Shown: positions 15,555 to 22,220, counted from the stretch's first letter. The stretch is 24,863 bases of DNA from a virus (IMGVR_UViG_3300020167_000006:1-24863), one strand, 5' to 3'. Notes: a model not told the origin generated them from the sequence alone. Program-made: numbers and translations.

Positions 15555-17709
15555 TTTGCGTCTCCTGAGGCTCGTTCTCAGGTATGTTATCACGGTTACT
15601 AACCATAGGGTTACCGGAAACAATATCGCCGGTAGCCATCGCCGCGTGTAGCGTTCCCATAACAATATCGTGAATTTGATCTTCACCCATTGAATTTTGC
15701 ACCGCCGAGATCCGCTTGGTTTCCGCGTCGTAGGCTTTGACCTCGCTGTCAAACTGCTTGATTTTCAAATCTTGGGCTTCCATTGACTGCCCAACATTCT
15801 TGAGCATCTGGTGCATCTGCTCCATCTCCTGCGCCATTGCCTGCATCTGCTGGTTGGCCGCTTGCAGCGCCGGATCGTCCTCGTTGGACAACAGTTTTGG
15901 ATCAATGGTCTTGGCAAACCGTGCGGCCATCTCTTGCGCGCCCGGCCAATCCATGTGCTTGATGAACAGGTCGCCAGCCACCGCCCACAGTTGCGGGTTG
16001 CCTTGCAGCAGTTGGCTCATCGCGTCCAGCGACTCCTGCCGCTTGGTCATGTAGCTTGGGCCGGTCGTGACCGCAACATCGTACTTGCCGACGTTGGGGT
16101 TGTAGATCTTCTTGATGACGATGCCAGCTTCGTTCTGGATCCGCTTGACCGGCATGGGCTGCATCGGGTCGATCATGGCTTGGTCTGTCTCACCATCTAT
16201 GCCAATGATGCGGGCAATGCGCTGCGTGTCGTAGATTTTCGGAATCAGATCGACCAATTGCCGCGTGGCGTACCGGATCGCCCGCGCCAGATTGTCCACA
16301 TAGTGGTAGGTGCCGGTGTCGGCTTGCTTCTCGCGGGCCAGAATCGCCCGCCCAGAACGCTCGTTGCTCGTGGCACCAAGGCTTGAGTCATACTGCCCGG
16401 TAGAACTCTTGATGTCGTCCGCAGCGCCCGCCTTGGCTTGCAACAGGCCGGTTGAGGCCATTGGGGGCTGCGATCTCGCTGGGAGCGGCAGCGGCCCGCC
16501 TTGGCCGTCGGTCACATCGGGGTTGACCTCAAGGTAGGGCCAGTTGTTGATGTTGGCCGTCTTCCATTGCTGCTCGTAACCCTCAAACTGACCGCCGTAC
16601 CCGATAAACGGTGCCTTGGGCGCCAGCGCCAGCATCTCGGCCTCTTGGCTAACCCAGTAGTTGTACATCCGTTGCGCGTCTTTGGCGTTTCGCACCAGAC
16701 CGCTAACGTACATCCGCCCGTCTATCTCAAATTCGTTGCCAATTACGCGGATTACGGGGATGTATTTGCCCGCCCAATCGCGCTCTTCCAGCACCTCAAA
16801 CCCGTTGGTTTTGCACCATTTGACCGTGCGAACGTCCACATCGCGGGTTTTTATGGCTTGCAAACCCATCATTTCAGCCTGTTTTGCCTCCGGCGAACCC
16901 GCCATTGCGGTGATTCCGCCGTGGTACTGGTTCAGCTTCTTGGCTTCGTGCTTGATGTAGAAATACTCGGCAATCCGCACCGTGTCTTGATTAATCCACG
17001 CGTTCAGTTGCCCGTCGCCCACACCGTATTCAAGGCTGGACAGGGGCGAGGCATCGGGAAACTCGCGTTCGTACTCTTCTTTGGTCAACTCTTGGTTGAT
17101 GAAGCACCATTCCGCATCCGATCCGCACGGGTCTTGGATCGTCGGATCCATGTACACGCTGAAACTGTCCCGAATGCGCCCAATCCGCAGATCCTGCTCA
17201 AAGGTGTTGTCGTCGCAGTACTCGGTCAGGATGCGGAAGTACCCTTCGCCAAACGTGACCTGGTTGTCGCAGGCCGTGTCGTAGGCTACGTCAGCGTCCG
17301 AGATATATTCGATGTGCCGCACCAGACCGTTGAAGATCTCGGCTACTTCGATGTCGGCTTTGTCGTCAGCGGGGATGACTTTGCCGCTAGGCCGGTTCTG
17401 GCGCTGGTCGTTGGTGACTTGCAGCACATGCTGCGGCAGTTTGTTGATCGTCAGGCAAGGCCGAGCGTTGATCGTCTGGCCTTGGATGCTGCCACGGGTC
17501 GCCAAAACGTCGGCGGGCCACTGCCACTGGTTGTCAGGGCTGGCCGCACGAAAACGCAGGTCGTCTAGTTCGTCCTCACGCGAGTCCGAGTAGGCAGAGA
17601 TCGCCATCGTCAGGCGAGTACGCATGGTCGCCAGCATCTCGCCGTGGCCCCGCGTGCTGCCCGTGGCGATGACGCCTGCTTCGGTAACCCCGTTGTCCTG
17701 ATAGGCCAC
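15502..17709 (-). CDS. Portal protein, P22 gp1-like, 735 aa
   Basis: Dodecameric portal at one capsid vertex, through which TerL pumps DNA. Length (735) and motifs fit the P22 gp1 family: N-terminal AYSDSREDELDDLRFRAAS and NDQRQNRPSGKVIPADD, then VTFGEGYFRILTEYCDD, SVYMDPTIQDPCGSDAEW, the basic SNERSGRAILAREKQADTG and the clip/crown region ending in a long helical, Gln/Met-rich coiled coil (NQQMQAMAQEMEQMHQMLKN). The start is GTG at 17709; its first base is the last base of the upstream TAG (TAGTG). A weak AAGAG lies upstream. Its C-terminal tail is Pro/Asn-rich and unstructured and overlaps the HNH start. Confidence 0.93.
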   Translation of the reverse strand: MAYQDNGVTEAGVIATGSTRGHGEMLATMRTRLTMAISAYSDSREDELDDLRFRAASPDNQWQWPADVLATRGSIQGQTINARPCLTINKLPQHVLQVTNDQRQNRPSGKVIPADDKADIEVAEIFNGLVRHIEYISDADVAYDTACDNQVTFGEGYFRILTEYCDDNTFEQDLRIGRIRDSFSVYMDPTIQDPCGSDAEWCFINQELTKEEYEREFPDASPLSSLEYGVGDGQLNAWINQDTVRIAEYFYIKHEAKKLNQYHGGITAMAGSPEAKQAEMMGLQAIKTRDVDVRTVKWCKTNGFEVLEERDWAGKYIPVIRVIGNEFEIDGRMYVSGLVRNAKDAQRMYNYWVSQEAEMLALAPKAPFIGYGGQFEGYEQQWKTANINNWPYLEVNPDVTDGQGGPLPLPARSQPPMASTGLLQAKAGAADDIKSSTGQYDSSLGATSNERSGRAILAREKQADTGTYHYVDNLARAIRYATRQLVDLIPKIYDTQRIARIIGIDGETDQAMIDPMQPMPVKRIQNEAGIVIKKIYNPNVGKYDVAVTTGPSYMTKRQESLDAMSQLLQGNPQLWAVAGDLFIKHMDWPGAQEMAARFAKTIDPKLLSNEDDPALQAANQQMQAMAQEMEQMHQMLKNVGQSMEAQDLKIKQFDSEVKAYDAETKRISAVQNSMGEDQIHDIVMGTLHAAMATGDIVSGNPMVSNRDNIPENEPQETQNAPMPPNASPNQGFVPV

Positions 17710-17849
17710 TACTTGCTCTTCTTGTTCATCGCGCCGCGTTTAACCGAGTAGGCAATGGCAACGGCCTGCTTGACCGGCTTGCCCGCAGCAACCTCGGCCT
17801 TGATGTTCTTGCGGAAGGCAGTGGGCGACTTTGACTTGACCAGTGGCAT
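17709..17849 (-). CDS. Small basic phage protein before portal, 46 aa
   Basis: Basic protein of the pattern MPLVKSKSPTAFRKNIKAEV, then AAGKPVKQAVAIAYSVKRGA, ending in a Lys-rich tail. The arrangement S-x-x-A-F-x-x-N-I-x-x-E-x-x-x-G-K-P-x-K-Q-A-x-A-I-A-Y is found in many phages next to packaging or portal genes, function unknown; it may bind nucleic acid. ATG at 17849, TAG overlapping the portal GTG start. Too short for most automatic calls but well supported by its recognised pattern. Confidence 0.78.
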   Translation of the reverse strand: MPLVKSKSPTAFRKNIKAEVAAGKPVKQAVAIAYSVKRGAMNKKSK

Positions 17850-17851
17850 GG

Positions 17852-17951
17852 TTAGCACTTCCATCGTTTGAGAGAGGCTTTTGCACGTTCAGCGGGGCCG
17901 CTGGCGTTCTTGACTACCCCGGCCAACCGCCAAAGACACGCTTTTTTTCAT
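17852..17951 (-). pseudogene. Frameshifted small Cys/Arg-rich gene (32 aa if corrected)
   Basis: ATG at 17951 overlaps the upstream stop (ATGA), and the region ends with TAA just before the 46-aa gene. The length, 100 nt, is one base too many. The start frame gives only 20 residues, MKKSVSLAVGRGSQERQRPR. Dropping one A from the A7 run (T7 on the + strand, 17942-17948) gives MKK-ACLWRLAGVV, then KNASGPAERAKASLKRWKC, a coherent 32-residue peptide with Cys at both ends and a pattern (AGVV.NASGPAERAKASLKRW) seen in small phage proteins. Most likely this is a homopolymer sequencing error or recent mutation; transcriptional slippage on A7 is the alternative. Confidence 0.6.
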
Positions 17952-18361
17952 AGCAAATGAATAATAGCAAAGTTCAACACAACCGCCTCAGACAATGGCG
18001 TAGCTGCGGTGATGTTTCGCAGGTTAATCGCCGCCGAACCCGCAATCAAACTAGTAACCCACACGTTGTACGAGGCCACCGTTGCGCCGCTTGCAATCGT
18101 CAGCAACAGCGTGTCTTTAGCCGAGATGTATGAATTTGTCAGCGTAAAGCCCACGTTGGTAGCACCGTTCAGCGACGCGTTGTTCATCGTGATTTGGCCG
18201 CAGGGCGCGTTCAACGTAACGCCCGTTGATTTGCTGCTTGCCTGCGTTACGGCCCCTTGCGCTGCGGCGGTGTAACCCAACGTCACGTTTGCGGCAAGCG
18301 TATCCGCACCACTAATGTCTTGGTCAGAATACGCAATACCAATAGACTTGCTGTTAGCCAC
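17948..18361 (-). CDS. Small fibre-like protein, 137 aa, paralogue of the 320-aa protein's C-terminus
   Basis: The last 100 residues (TQASSKSTGVTLNAPCGQIT, ATNVGFTLTNSYISAKD, AAINLRNITAATPLSEAVVL) align with the C-terminal module of the 6229-7191 product. Its N-terminus (NSKSIGIAYSDQDISGAD) resembles that of the next gene. Start is GTG at 18361, two bases after the previous stop, with no clear ribosome site, so it is probably coupled. The fold looks like a beta-sandwich; a fibre-tip or decoration role is inferred. Unusually placed between terminase and portal. Confidence 0.75.
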   Translation of the reverse strand: MANSKSIGIAYSDQDISGADTLAANVTLGYTAAAQGAVTQASSKSTGVTLNAPCGQITMNNASLNGATNVGFTLTNSYISAKDTLLLTIASGATVASYNVWVTSLIAGSAAINLRNITAATPLSEAVVLNFAIIHLL

Positions 18362-18363
18362 GT

Positions 18364-18750
18364 TTAAGTGGCCGTGGTAACGGCAGTCCAGGCGGTGGCA
18401 CCGTCTGTGTTTGAATACAGGCGGGTGCTGACGCTAGAGCCATCCGATCGCAGGTAGAGCGAACCTTTGGCTGCGGTGATCGTCGGTGCGCCCGAGCCAA
18501 GGTAAAGCCCAAACCCTGCCGTAGCGGTTGCCAGCACGGCAGCAGAGCCGCCAGCGGTAATTGCCGTGGCGTTGATTGCAGTCACGGTGCCGGTGCCGGA
18601 AACGGTCGTTCCGGTAACCGCGCCCGTTGACGTTACGGACGTAAACGAACCCGCCGCTTTGGTTGTGCCACCAATGACGGTGTTGTCAATTGTCCCGCCG
18701 GACAGCACGGGGTCAGAAAACGCTACACCTACTGATACGTTGTTTGGCAT
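18364..18750 (-). CDS. Small fibre-like protein, 128 aa
   Basis: N-terminus NNVSVGVAFSDPVLSGGTID, then GTTKAAGSFTSVTSTGAVTG, a fibre-type unit also seen in the S74 fibre (ATTPATGAFTLVSATGAITG). The C-terminus is GLYLGSGAPTITAAKGSLYL, then RSDGSSVSTRLYSNTDGATA: the A-x-x-G-S-L-Y-x-R-x-D-G motif widespread at the end of phage fibre or head-decoration proteins. ATG at 18750 with a poor GGGG-type ribosome site. Probably a virion surface protein. Confidence 0.75.
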   Translation of the reverse strand: MPNNVSVGVAFSDPVLSGGTIDNTVIGGTTKAAGSFTSVTSTGAVTGTTVSGTGTVTAINATAITAGGSAAVLATATAGFGLYLGSGAPTITAAKGSLYLRSDGSSVSTRLYSNTDGATAWTAVTTAT

Positions 18751-18770
18751 GTCAAGACCCCATCCATGAG

Positions 18771-18860
18771 TTAGTTACGGTGCGTGCCTGAGAAAATACC
18801 AAAGTTTTCCCAATGCCCCTTGTACCTCTGTTTTGTCAATCCGTCAAACAGGTCGCGCAT
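18771..18860 (-). CDS. Candidate 29-residue peptide after terminase
   Basis: ATG at 18860 shares one base with the large terminase stop (TAATG), a typical coupled start. It reads MRDLFDGLTKQRYKGHWENF then GIFSGTHRN, a balanced mix of charged and aromatic residues with no low-complexity bias. It fills an otherwise non-coding gap before the fibre-like gene. No family recognised; could be chance. Confidence 0.42.
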   Translation of the reverse strand: MRDLFDGLTKQRYKGHWENFGIFSGTHRN

Positions 18861-20446
18861 TAGTGTCCCATCCAGCCAGTATTAACGTGGTGGTTCTGAG
18901 CGTTGACCCGCCGATCCGGTGCCTCTAGCTGCACTTCTTTTGGCCAGACCAGTTTAAGGTTAGGCTCCTCAATCCGCGCAAGGGAGTCGATCATGTCCTT
19001 GTGGGCGCTAACAGGGAACGGCAGGTACTCCTGTTCAATGAAGTCATGCACCAGGTTCCGCGTGTTTTTCTCGTAATCGGTTACATAAAAACTCTTGGGA
19101 AAGTAAATCCTCCCCTGCTCAAATATCGGAATTAGCCGCGAGATACGGTCATCCTTACCCGTCCTGCCCGCAACCTCCATGATATCGAAGCGATACCCCT
19201 CAGCCTCTTGCACGGACTTGATGTGCTGGATATCGGCCATCAACCCGTACTGTTCCCACCGCACCTGCTTGGGTTTCCATTTGCGATGCAGTTCAATCAG
19301 CCGAGCCGCACGCTCAGTCAGGTTCAGCCGATCACGAACCATGTCCAGCACATAATAGTTCTGGTCTTGACCCAACCCGATCACCCACATCGCCGTGTAG
19401 TCAGAGTCCTTGCGCTTGGAGTTTGCTGAGTCCACCAAAATGTAGTTGTTCGTCTTCGTTGGTTTCTTGGTGTAATACCGCAACCACTCGCGCTGAAACC
19501 CCTGCAACGAATCGGCCTTCGGGTTCAGCAATATCTGCGCGGCATAGGTGTACGGCCCCATGTCCTTGCGCTTCTGGTGGTGCGTCAGGTCGTCCCACAC
19601 AATTGAGTGACCCTCTTCAACGCCACCAATCCTGCCCGGATACTCCCGCGCCTTCAGCGTCCCGCGATCCGTCAGCGTTTTATAGGCATCGTTGAAGTGC
19701 CACCGCGTACCGGCCCCGCGTTTTATCCCCGGCGTTGTCCCAAGGTTATACGAACGCTCCATCTCCACCATGACCTTGGCGATCATTTCGGGAGTTGTCA
19801 CGGAACCCGCTACCACAACGTCATCGTAGTGCAGCACCTTGAAGTGCTTCGATGTCGGCTGGCCGTCCACCAACCCCCACGCCTCCACCGTTGCCTCATT
19901 GGGGTTCGACTTACGCTTAACGATAATCCCGTCATCCTCCGACCACTTCGCAGCCTTACGGATATCCTTGCCGTACAGCACATCGGGGAACGCCGCGTGC
20001 AGCGTAAGGTTCTCTTCCAACTCGCGCATGATCTGACGCAAAAACGCTTTCGCAATGGGCCGCGTGTGGGAGAAAATCCCGATTGTTATCTCGGGGTCTT
20101 TCAGGATGCTCTGAATCGACAACCCAAACGTAATCGTGGAGGACTTCCAGTGTTCGCGTGACCACAGATCCAGATACCCGTTGGGGTTCGCCTCGACCTC
20201 GCGGCACCGATCAAAAGCAAACGAGTTATCCACAAACCCCGGTCGTCCGACGCACGGCAGCATATCCACGCGATTACACACCCGCACCATCAGATAATAC
20301 AAATCCGCGCAGACCAGCATCCTCACGACCTGGTTCAGTTTCCCCTGCTGCCGCCCGATCTCCTCCAACTCATCCCAATACCGAATCGCGCCTTCGACCG
20401 GCAGCGCGTGCAGCATCTTCACCTGCTCTGGAGTCAATTCGCTCAT
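18860..20446 (-). CDS. terL: Terminase large subunit (packaging ATPase/nuclease), 528 aa
   Basis: Motor that cuts concatemeric DNA and pumps it through the portal. The ATPase half has a Walker-A-like element at 94-104 (LWSREHWKSST), followed by SIQSILKDPEITIGIFSHT, and a Walker B at about 203-210 (KVLHYDDV). The RNase-H-like nuclease half has D339 (ILVDSANSKRKDSDYTAMW), E398 (VRWEQYG) and D484/D487 (AHKDMIDSLAR). Length is close to P22 gp2 (499). ATG at 20446 overlaps the TerS stop (ATGA) and lacks a ribosome site. The Walker A lacks the classic GKT and is of the variant W-x-K-S type found in many phage terminases. Confidence 0.94.
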   Translation of the reverse strand: MSELTPEQVKMLHALPVEGAIRYWDELEEIGRQQGKLNQVVRMLVCADLYYLMVRVCNRVDMLPCVGRPGFVDNSFAFDRCREVEANPNGYLDLWSREHWKSSTITFGLSIQSILKDPEITIGIFSHTRPIAKAFLRQIMRELEENLTLHAAFPDVLYGKDIRKAAKWSEDDGIIVKRKSNPNEATVEAWGLVDGQPTSKHFKVLHYDDVVVAGSVTTPEMIAKVMVEMERSYNLGTTPGIKRGAGTRWHFNDAYKTLTDRGTLKAREYPGRIGGVEEGHSIVWDDLTHHQKRKDMGPYTYAAQILLNPKADSLQGFQREWLRYYTKKPTKTNNYILVDSANSKRKDSDYTAMWVIGLGQDQNYYVLDMVRDRLNLTERAARLIELHRKWKPKQVRWEQYGLMADIQHIKSVQEAEGYRFDIMEVAGRTGKDDRISRLIPIFEQGRIYFPKSFYVTDYEKNTRNLVHDFIEQEYLPFPVSAHKDMIDSLARIEEPNLKLVWPKEVQLEAPDRRVNAQNHHVNTGWMGH

Positions 20447-21069
20447 ATCGGCCCGAGCGTACTCGGTTCGTGCAGCGTCCGCCGGGGAGGACTATCGGGA
20501 GGGATAATCCCGTGCTGCTCACGCGTTCCGCTGGGCGCGGACTCTCGCACCACCTCCCCGGCTTGGCTAACTTCGCTTTCATACTCTCGCTGTGCAACGA
20601 TTTCCACCGCAACGGGGTCGCTTTCCGCAACGACCTCGCCGCCAATAATCTTTTCCGCCGCAACCGGCGCGGCCAACCTCGCCAGCAACGCACCGGCCAG
20701 CCCGATCAATCCCGCATCGGCCCCAAACGCCGCCGACTTCTCAATCGCTACCCGGTCGCCATACTGCTCCCGGCTCCACACCTTCGCCTCGTCCCGCCGC
20801 CACGCACTCCGCAGCTTCGCAACCGCAACATCGTCCGGCATCGCCTGATCCACAATCTCCCCGCCTTCGTGGAACCGCACTTCCGCCCGCGCCTTCAACG
20901 CATCCTGATACCCGCCCCACCGATCATCCGAGGCCCGCAACCAGTTCAGCACCGCACCCAACGTCCAGATCCGGTTCCCACACGCCCCCACCAGCCCGAC
21001 CTCCACCACATCATCAAAAAACGCCTCCAACTCCTCCTCGTCCACCCGAGTAAGCGAGTCCCGCGTCAT
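20443..21069 (-). CDS. terS: Terminase small subunit, 208 aa
   Basis: Assigned from sequence pattern and position just before terL. Helical DNA-binding-type N-terminus FFDDVVEVGLVGACGNRIWT, then LGAVLNWLRASDDRWGGYQD, ALKARAEVRF, HEGGEIVDQA, and KLRSAWRRDEAKVWSREQYGDRV. The last is the K-L-R-x-x-x-R-x-x-x-A-K-x-x-x-Y-G-D-R pattern that ends the core of many small terminases. The C-terminal third is Ala/Glu-rich and Pro-rich. I chose ATG 21069 because GGAG lies 4 nt upstream; ATGs at 21087 and 21138 are weaker alternatives. Confidence 0.8.
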   Translation of the reverse strand: MTRDSLTRVDEEELEAFFDDVVEVGLVGACGNRIWTLGAVLNWLRASDDRWGGYQDALKARAEVRFHEGGEIVDQAMPDDVAVAKLRSAWRRDEAKVWSREQYGDRVAIEKSAAFGADAGLIGLAGALLARLAAPVAAEKIIGGEVVAESDPVAVEIVAQREYESEVSQAGEVVRESAPSGTREQHGIIPPDSPPRRTLHEPSTLGPI

Positions 21070-21335
21070 CCGGCTCCGTATCCCCATAGCCCCGTTATAC
21101 GCCCCAATCCGACTGACCGCAACCACAGCCCATACCATCCCCTACCCCGCATCCAGAAAACGCAGCCTGACCGCCTTGCCGCCAATCCTTGGGCACTTTG
21201 CGGAAATGGCAAAACCTGAATTTTTTTGCGCGCCAAAAATTTGCGAAAGGTATGACGGGGAGTCCCAGACCTGCACACGGTCGGCCAAGGCCCTTGCTCC
21301 CCCGGCCCGCCGGAATCAGCCCGACGAGCCAGCAT

Positions 21336-21363
21336 TGACCACGGCTGACCACGCTTGACCACG
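21336..21363. repeat. Three TGACCACG direct repeats, exactly 10 bp apart
   Basis: TGACCACG occurs at 21336-21343, 21346-21353 and 21356-21363, each separated by two bases, so all copies face the same side of the helix. It lies about 270 bp upstream of the terS start. Arrays like this bind oligomeric proteins. A TerS recognition (pac-type) site or an operator for the late block are the two main options. Confidence 0.7.
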
Positions 21364-21539
21364 GTCGCCCGGCGGATTTGCCTGCGATCCGGGCCGAAAA
21401 CGCTGTAGCCCCTATGATGCATGGGAGCGATTGCTTATGCGTATCATGCGCTTAGCATTGCGTCCGGCCTTTATTCGGCATCTATTCGCCCCTTGTTGCT
21501 GGCCTGCAACTGTGTCCAGGTAGCTGCGCCATGCAAATC

Positions 21540-21579
21540 CATTGCGGCACATGCGGCAGCATTGCGGAACATTGCGAGA
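21540..21579. repeat. Four phased CATTGCG-type decamers
   Basis: Back-to-back ten-base units CATTGCGGCA / CATGCGGCAG / CATTGCGGAA / CATTGCGAGA. More CATTGC or GCAATG copies flank them (for example 21456). Helically phased direct repeats suggest a protein array along one DNA face. Confidence 0.65.
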
Positions 21580-21604
21580 CTCCGCACATGCTGAATTAGG
21601 CGGT

Positions 21605-21632
21605 TTCACAATGAGCCGCAATGCATTGTGAA
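21605..21632. promoter_or_regulatory. Operator-like 9-bp inverted repeat
   Basis: Perfect dyad TTCACAATG (21605-21613) and CATTGTGAA (21624-21632) with a 10-nt spacer. The right part also contains the palindrome CAATGCATTG (21619-21628). A third half site TCACAATG is at 21752-21759. Arm length and spacing fit a dimeric helix-turn-helix or ribbon-helix-helix repressor. Confidence 0.6.
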
Positions 21633-21682
21633 GCATTGCCAGAATCTCCTAAAAGGAAAGTTAAGAGAAAGGAAGGAATTTT

Positions 21683-21817
21683 ATGCATATAAATCACTTA
21701 AAAAGAATTTACTCTCCTGGGCGCGTGCAATGGATTACAAGGTTTCGACCGTCACAATGTGTCGCAATGCGCTCCAATGCATCGCGCAGACTATATGCCG
21801 AGAATCCGACACATTGA
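21683..21817 (+). CDS. Candidate 44-aa basic peptide in control region
   Basis: ATG at 21683 has a strong purine-rich ribosome site (AAAGGAAGGA) 5-6 nt upstream, the best in the region. The 44-residue product is Arg-rich with two Trp/Phe clusters (MHINHLKRIYSPGRVQWITR, then FRPSQCVAMRSNASRRLY). No family recognised. Because it runs over the ATGCAT repeats, coding potential may be accidental; a leader peptide is another possibility. Confidence 0.35.
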   Translation: MHINHLKRIYSPGRVQWITRFRPSQCVAMRSNASRRLYAENPTH

Positions 21818-21851
21818 CGAAACGCCGACACTTTCTGACGAGATGCCGACA
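21806..21851. repeat. Three CCGACA iterons about 20 bp apart
   Basis: CCGACA at 21806-21811, 21825-21830 and 21846-21851. The first two copies continue as CA(T/C)(A)TT... and end in GACGA, giving imperfect units of 19 and 21 bp. Roughly two helical turns apart, just before the early genes, in the manner of replication iterons or tandem operators. Confidence 0.55.
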
Positions 21852-21977
21852 GGTGGATTGTGGGCGATTTATGCATATGATTGATTTGCTAGGGAAAATT
21901 ATATGCATCAATCTGGCACGGGTTATGCATACAGACAGGTGCAGGAATCGACTAACGAACGGGATAGGGGCGACAAA

Positions 21978-22220
21978 ATGAACCAAGAGTACACGGCAAA
22001 CCGCGACATGATGGAAGCCACGGCACAGGCAATTGCCGAGGATATTGCTTATCAAGCGGCATTAGACACGTCGAATGCTGCATTGAAAGTGTATCAAGTA
22101 GCTGTGCAGGCATACCGCAATCGCACAATCGGCGATGCCGAATTCATTGCGGCACAGGATATTTACCGCGCTGCCGAACATGCTTTCGACCTAGCTTTCG
22201 CGGCAATAGCTAACGGCTAA
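21978..22220 (+). CDS. First early gene, 80-aa helical protein, unknown function
   Basis: ATG at 21978 with AGGGG about 7 nt upstream; a longer frame from 21903 starts on an ATGCAT repeat without a ribosome site and is rejected. The product is Ala-rich and almost entirely helical (MMEATAQAIAEDIAYQAALD, then AALKVYQVAVQAYRNRTIG, IYRAAEHAFDLAFAAIA). The acidic and hydrophobic faces suggest a small oligomeric helical bundle. Being first behind the control region it may be an early host-takeover or regulatory protein; this is inference. Confidence 0.65.
   Translation: MNQEYTANRDMMEATAQAIAEDIAYQAALDTSNAALKVYQVAVQAYRNRTIGDAEFIAAQDIYRAAEHAFDLAFAAIANG

Larger units (their letters stand above)
21417..21930. 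repeat. Cluster of seven ATGCAT palindromes
   Basis: ATGCAT starts at 21417, 21621, 21683, 21777, 21871, 21903 and 21925. Three are embedded in the same nonamer TTATGCATA (21681, 21869, 21923), and a near match TTATGCGTA is at 21435. One hexamer site is expected by chance in about 4 kb; seven lie in 514 bp. Probable binding sites for a phage or host regulator or replication initiator. Confidence 0.7.
21070..21977. other. Non-coding control region between late (leftward) and early (rightward) genes
   Basis: About 900 bases between divergent gene blocks with no convincing large gene. Open frames here are Cys/Arg-rich, without ribosome sites or recognisable domains, except a small candidate at 21683. 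The stretch near TerS (21070-21360) is GC-rich and includes a T/A-flanked hairpin at 21223-21239 (TTTTTG, CGCGC loop, CAAAAA) and a GGGAGTCCC dyad at 21258-21266. From 21400 onward composition shifts to AT-richer and the repeats listed separately appear. By position it should contain the leftward and rightward promoters, operators, the packaging start and perhaps the origin. I could not place a confident -35/-10 pair. Confidence 0.7.

Noticed and set aside
15555-15752. Extension of the HNH frame into the portal gene
   Set aside because: The extra 66 residues are a shadow of the portal frame; the ATG at 15554 has a good ribosome site and gives the normal domain layout.
16501-17568. 355-codon open frame on the + strand
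   Set aside because: Lies wholly antisense to the portal gene, whose family motifs are clear; no ribosome site or domain. A by-product of GC-rich codon use.
20158-21219. 353-codon open frame on the + strand
   Set aside because: Antisense to terL and terS; very rich in Pro and Arg, as expected of the antisense of a GC-rich gene.
21066-21422. 118-codon leftward frame upstream of terS
   Set aside because: Arg/Gly/Trp-rich with no ribosome site, overlaps the terS start and the phased repeats; looks non-coding.
21814-21842. Sigma-70 promoter with TTGACG as -35
   Set aside because: No acceptable -10 hexamer lies 15-19 bp downstream.
21540-21851. CRISPR array
   Set aside because: The repeats are 6-10 bp with no regular 25-40 bp repeat/spacer pattern.
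21628-21981. 117-codon rightward frame over the repeat region
   Set aside because: Cys-rich, runs through every repeat, starts at a GTG without ribosome site and overlaps the better-supported gene at 21978.
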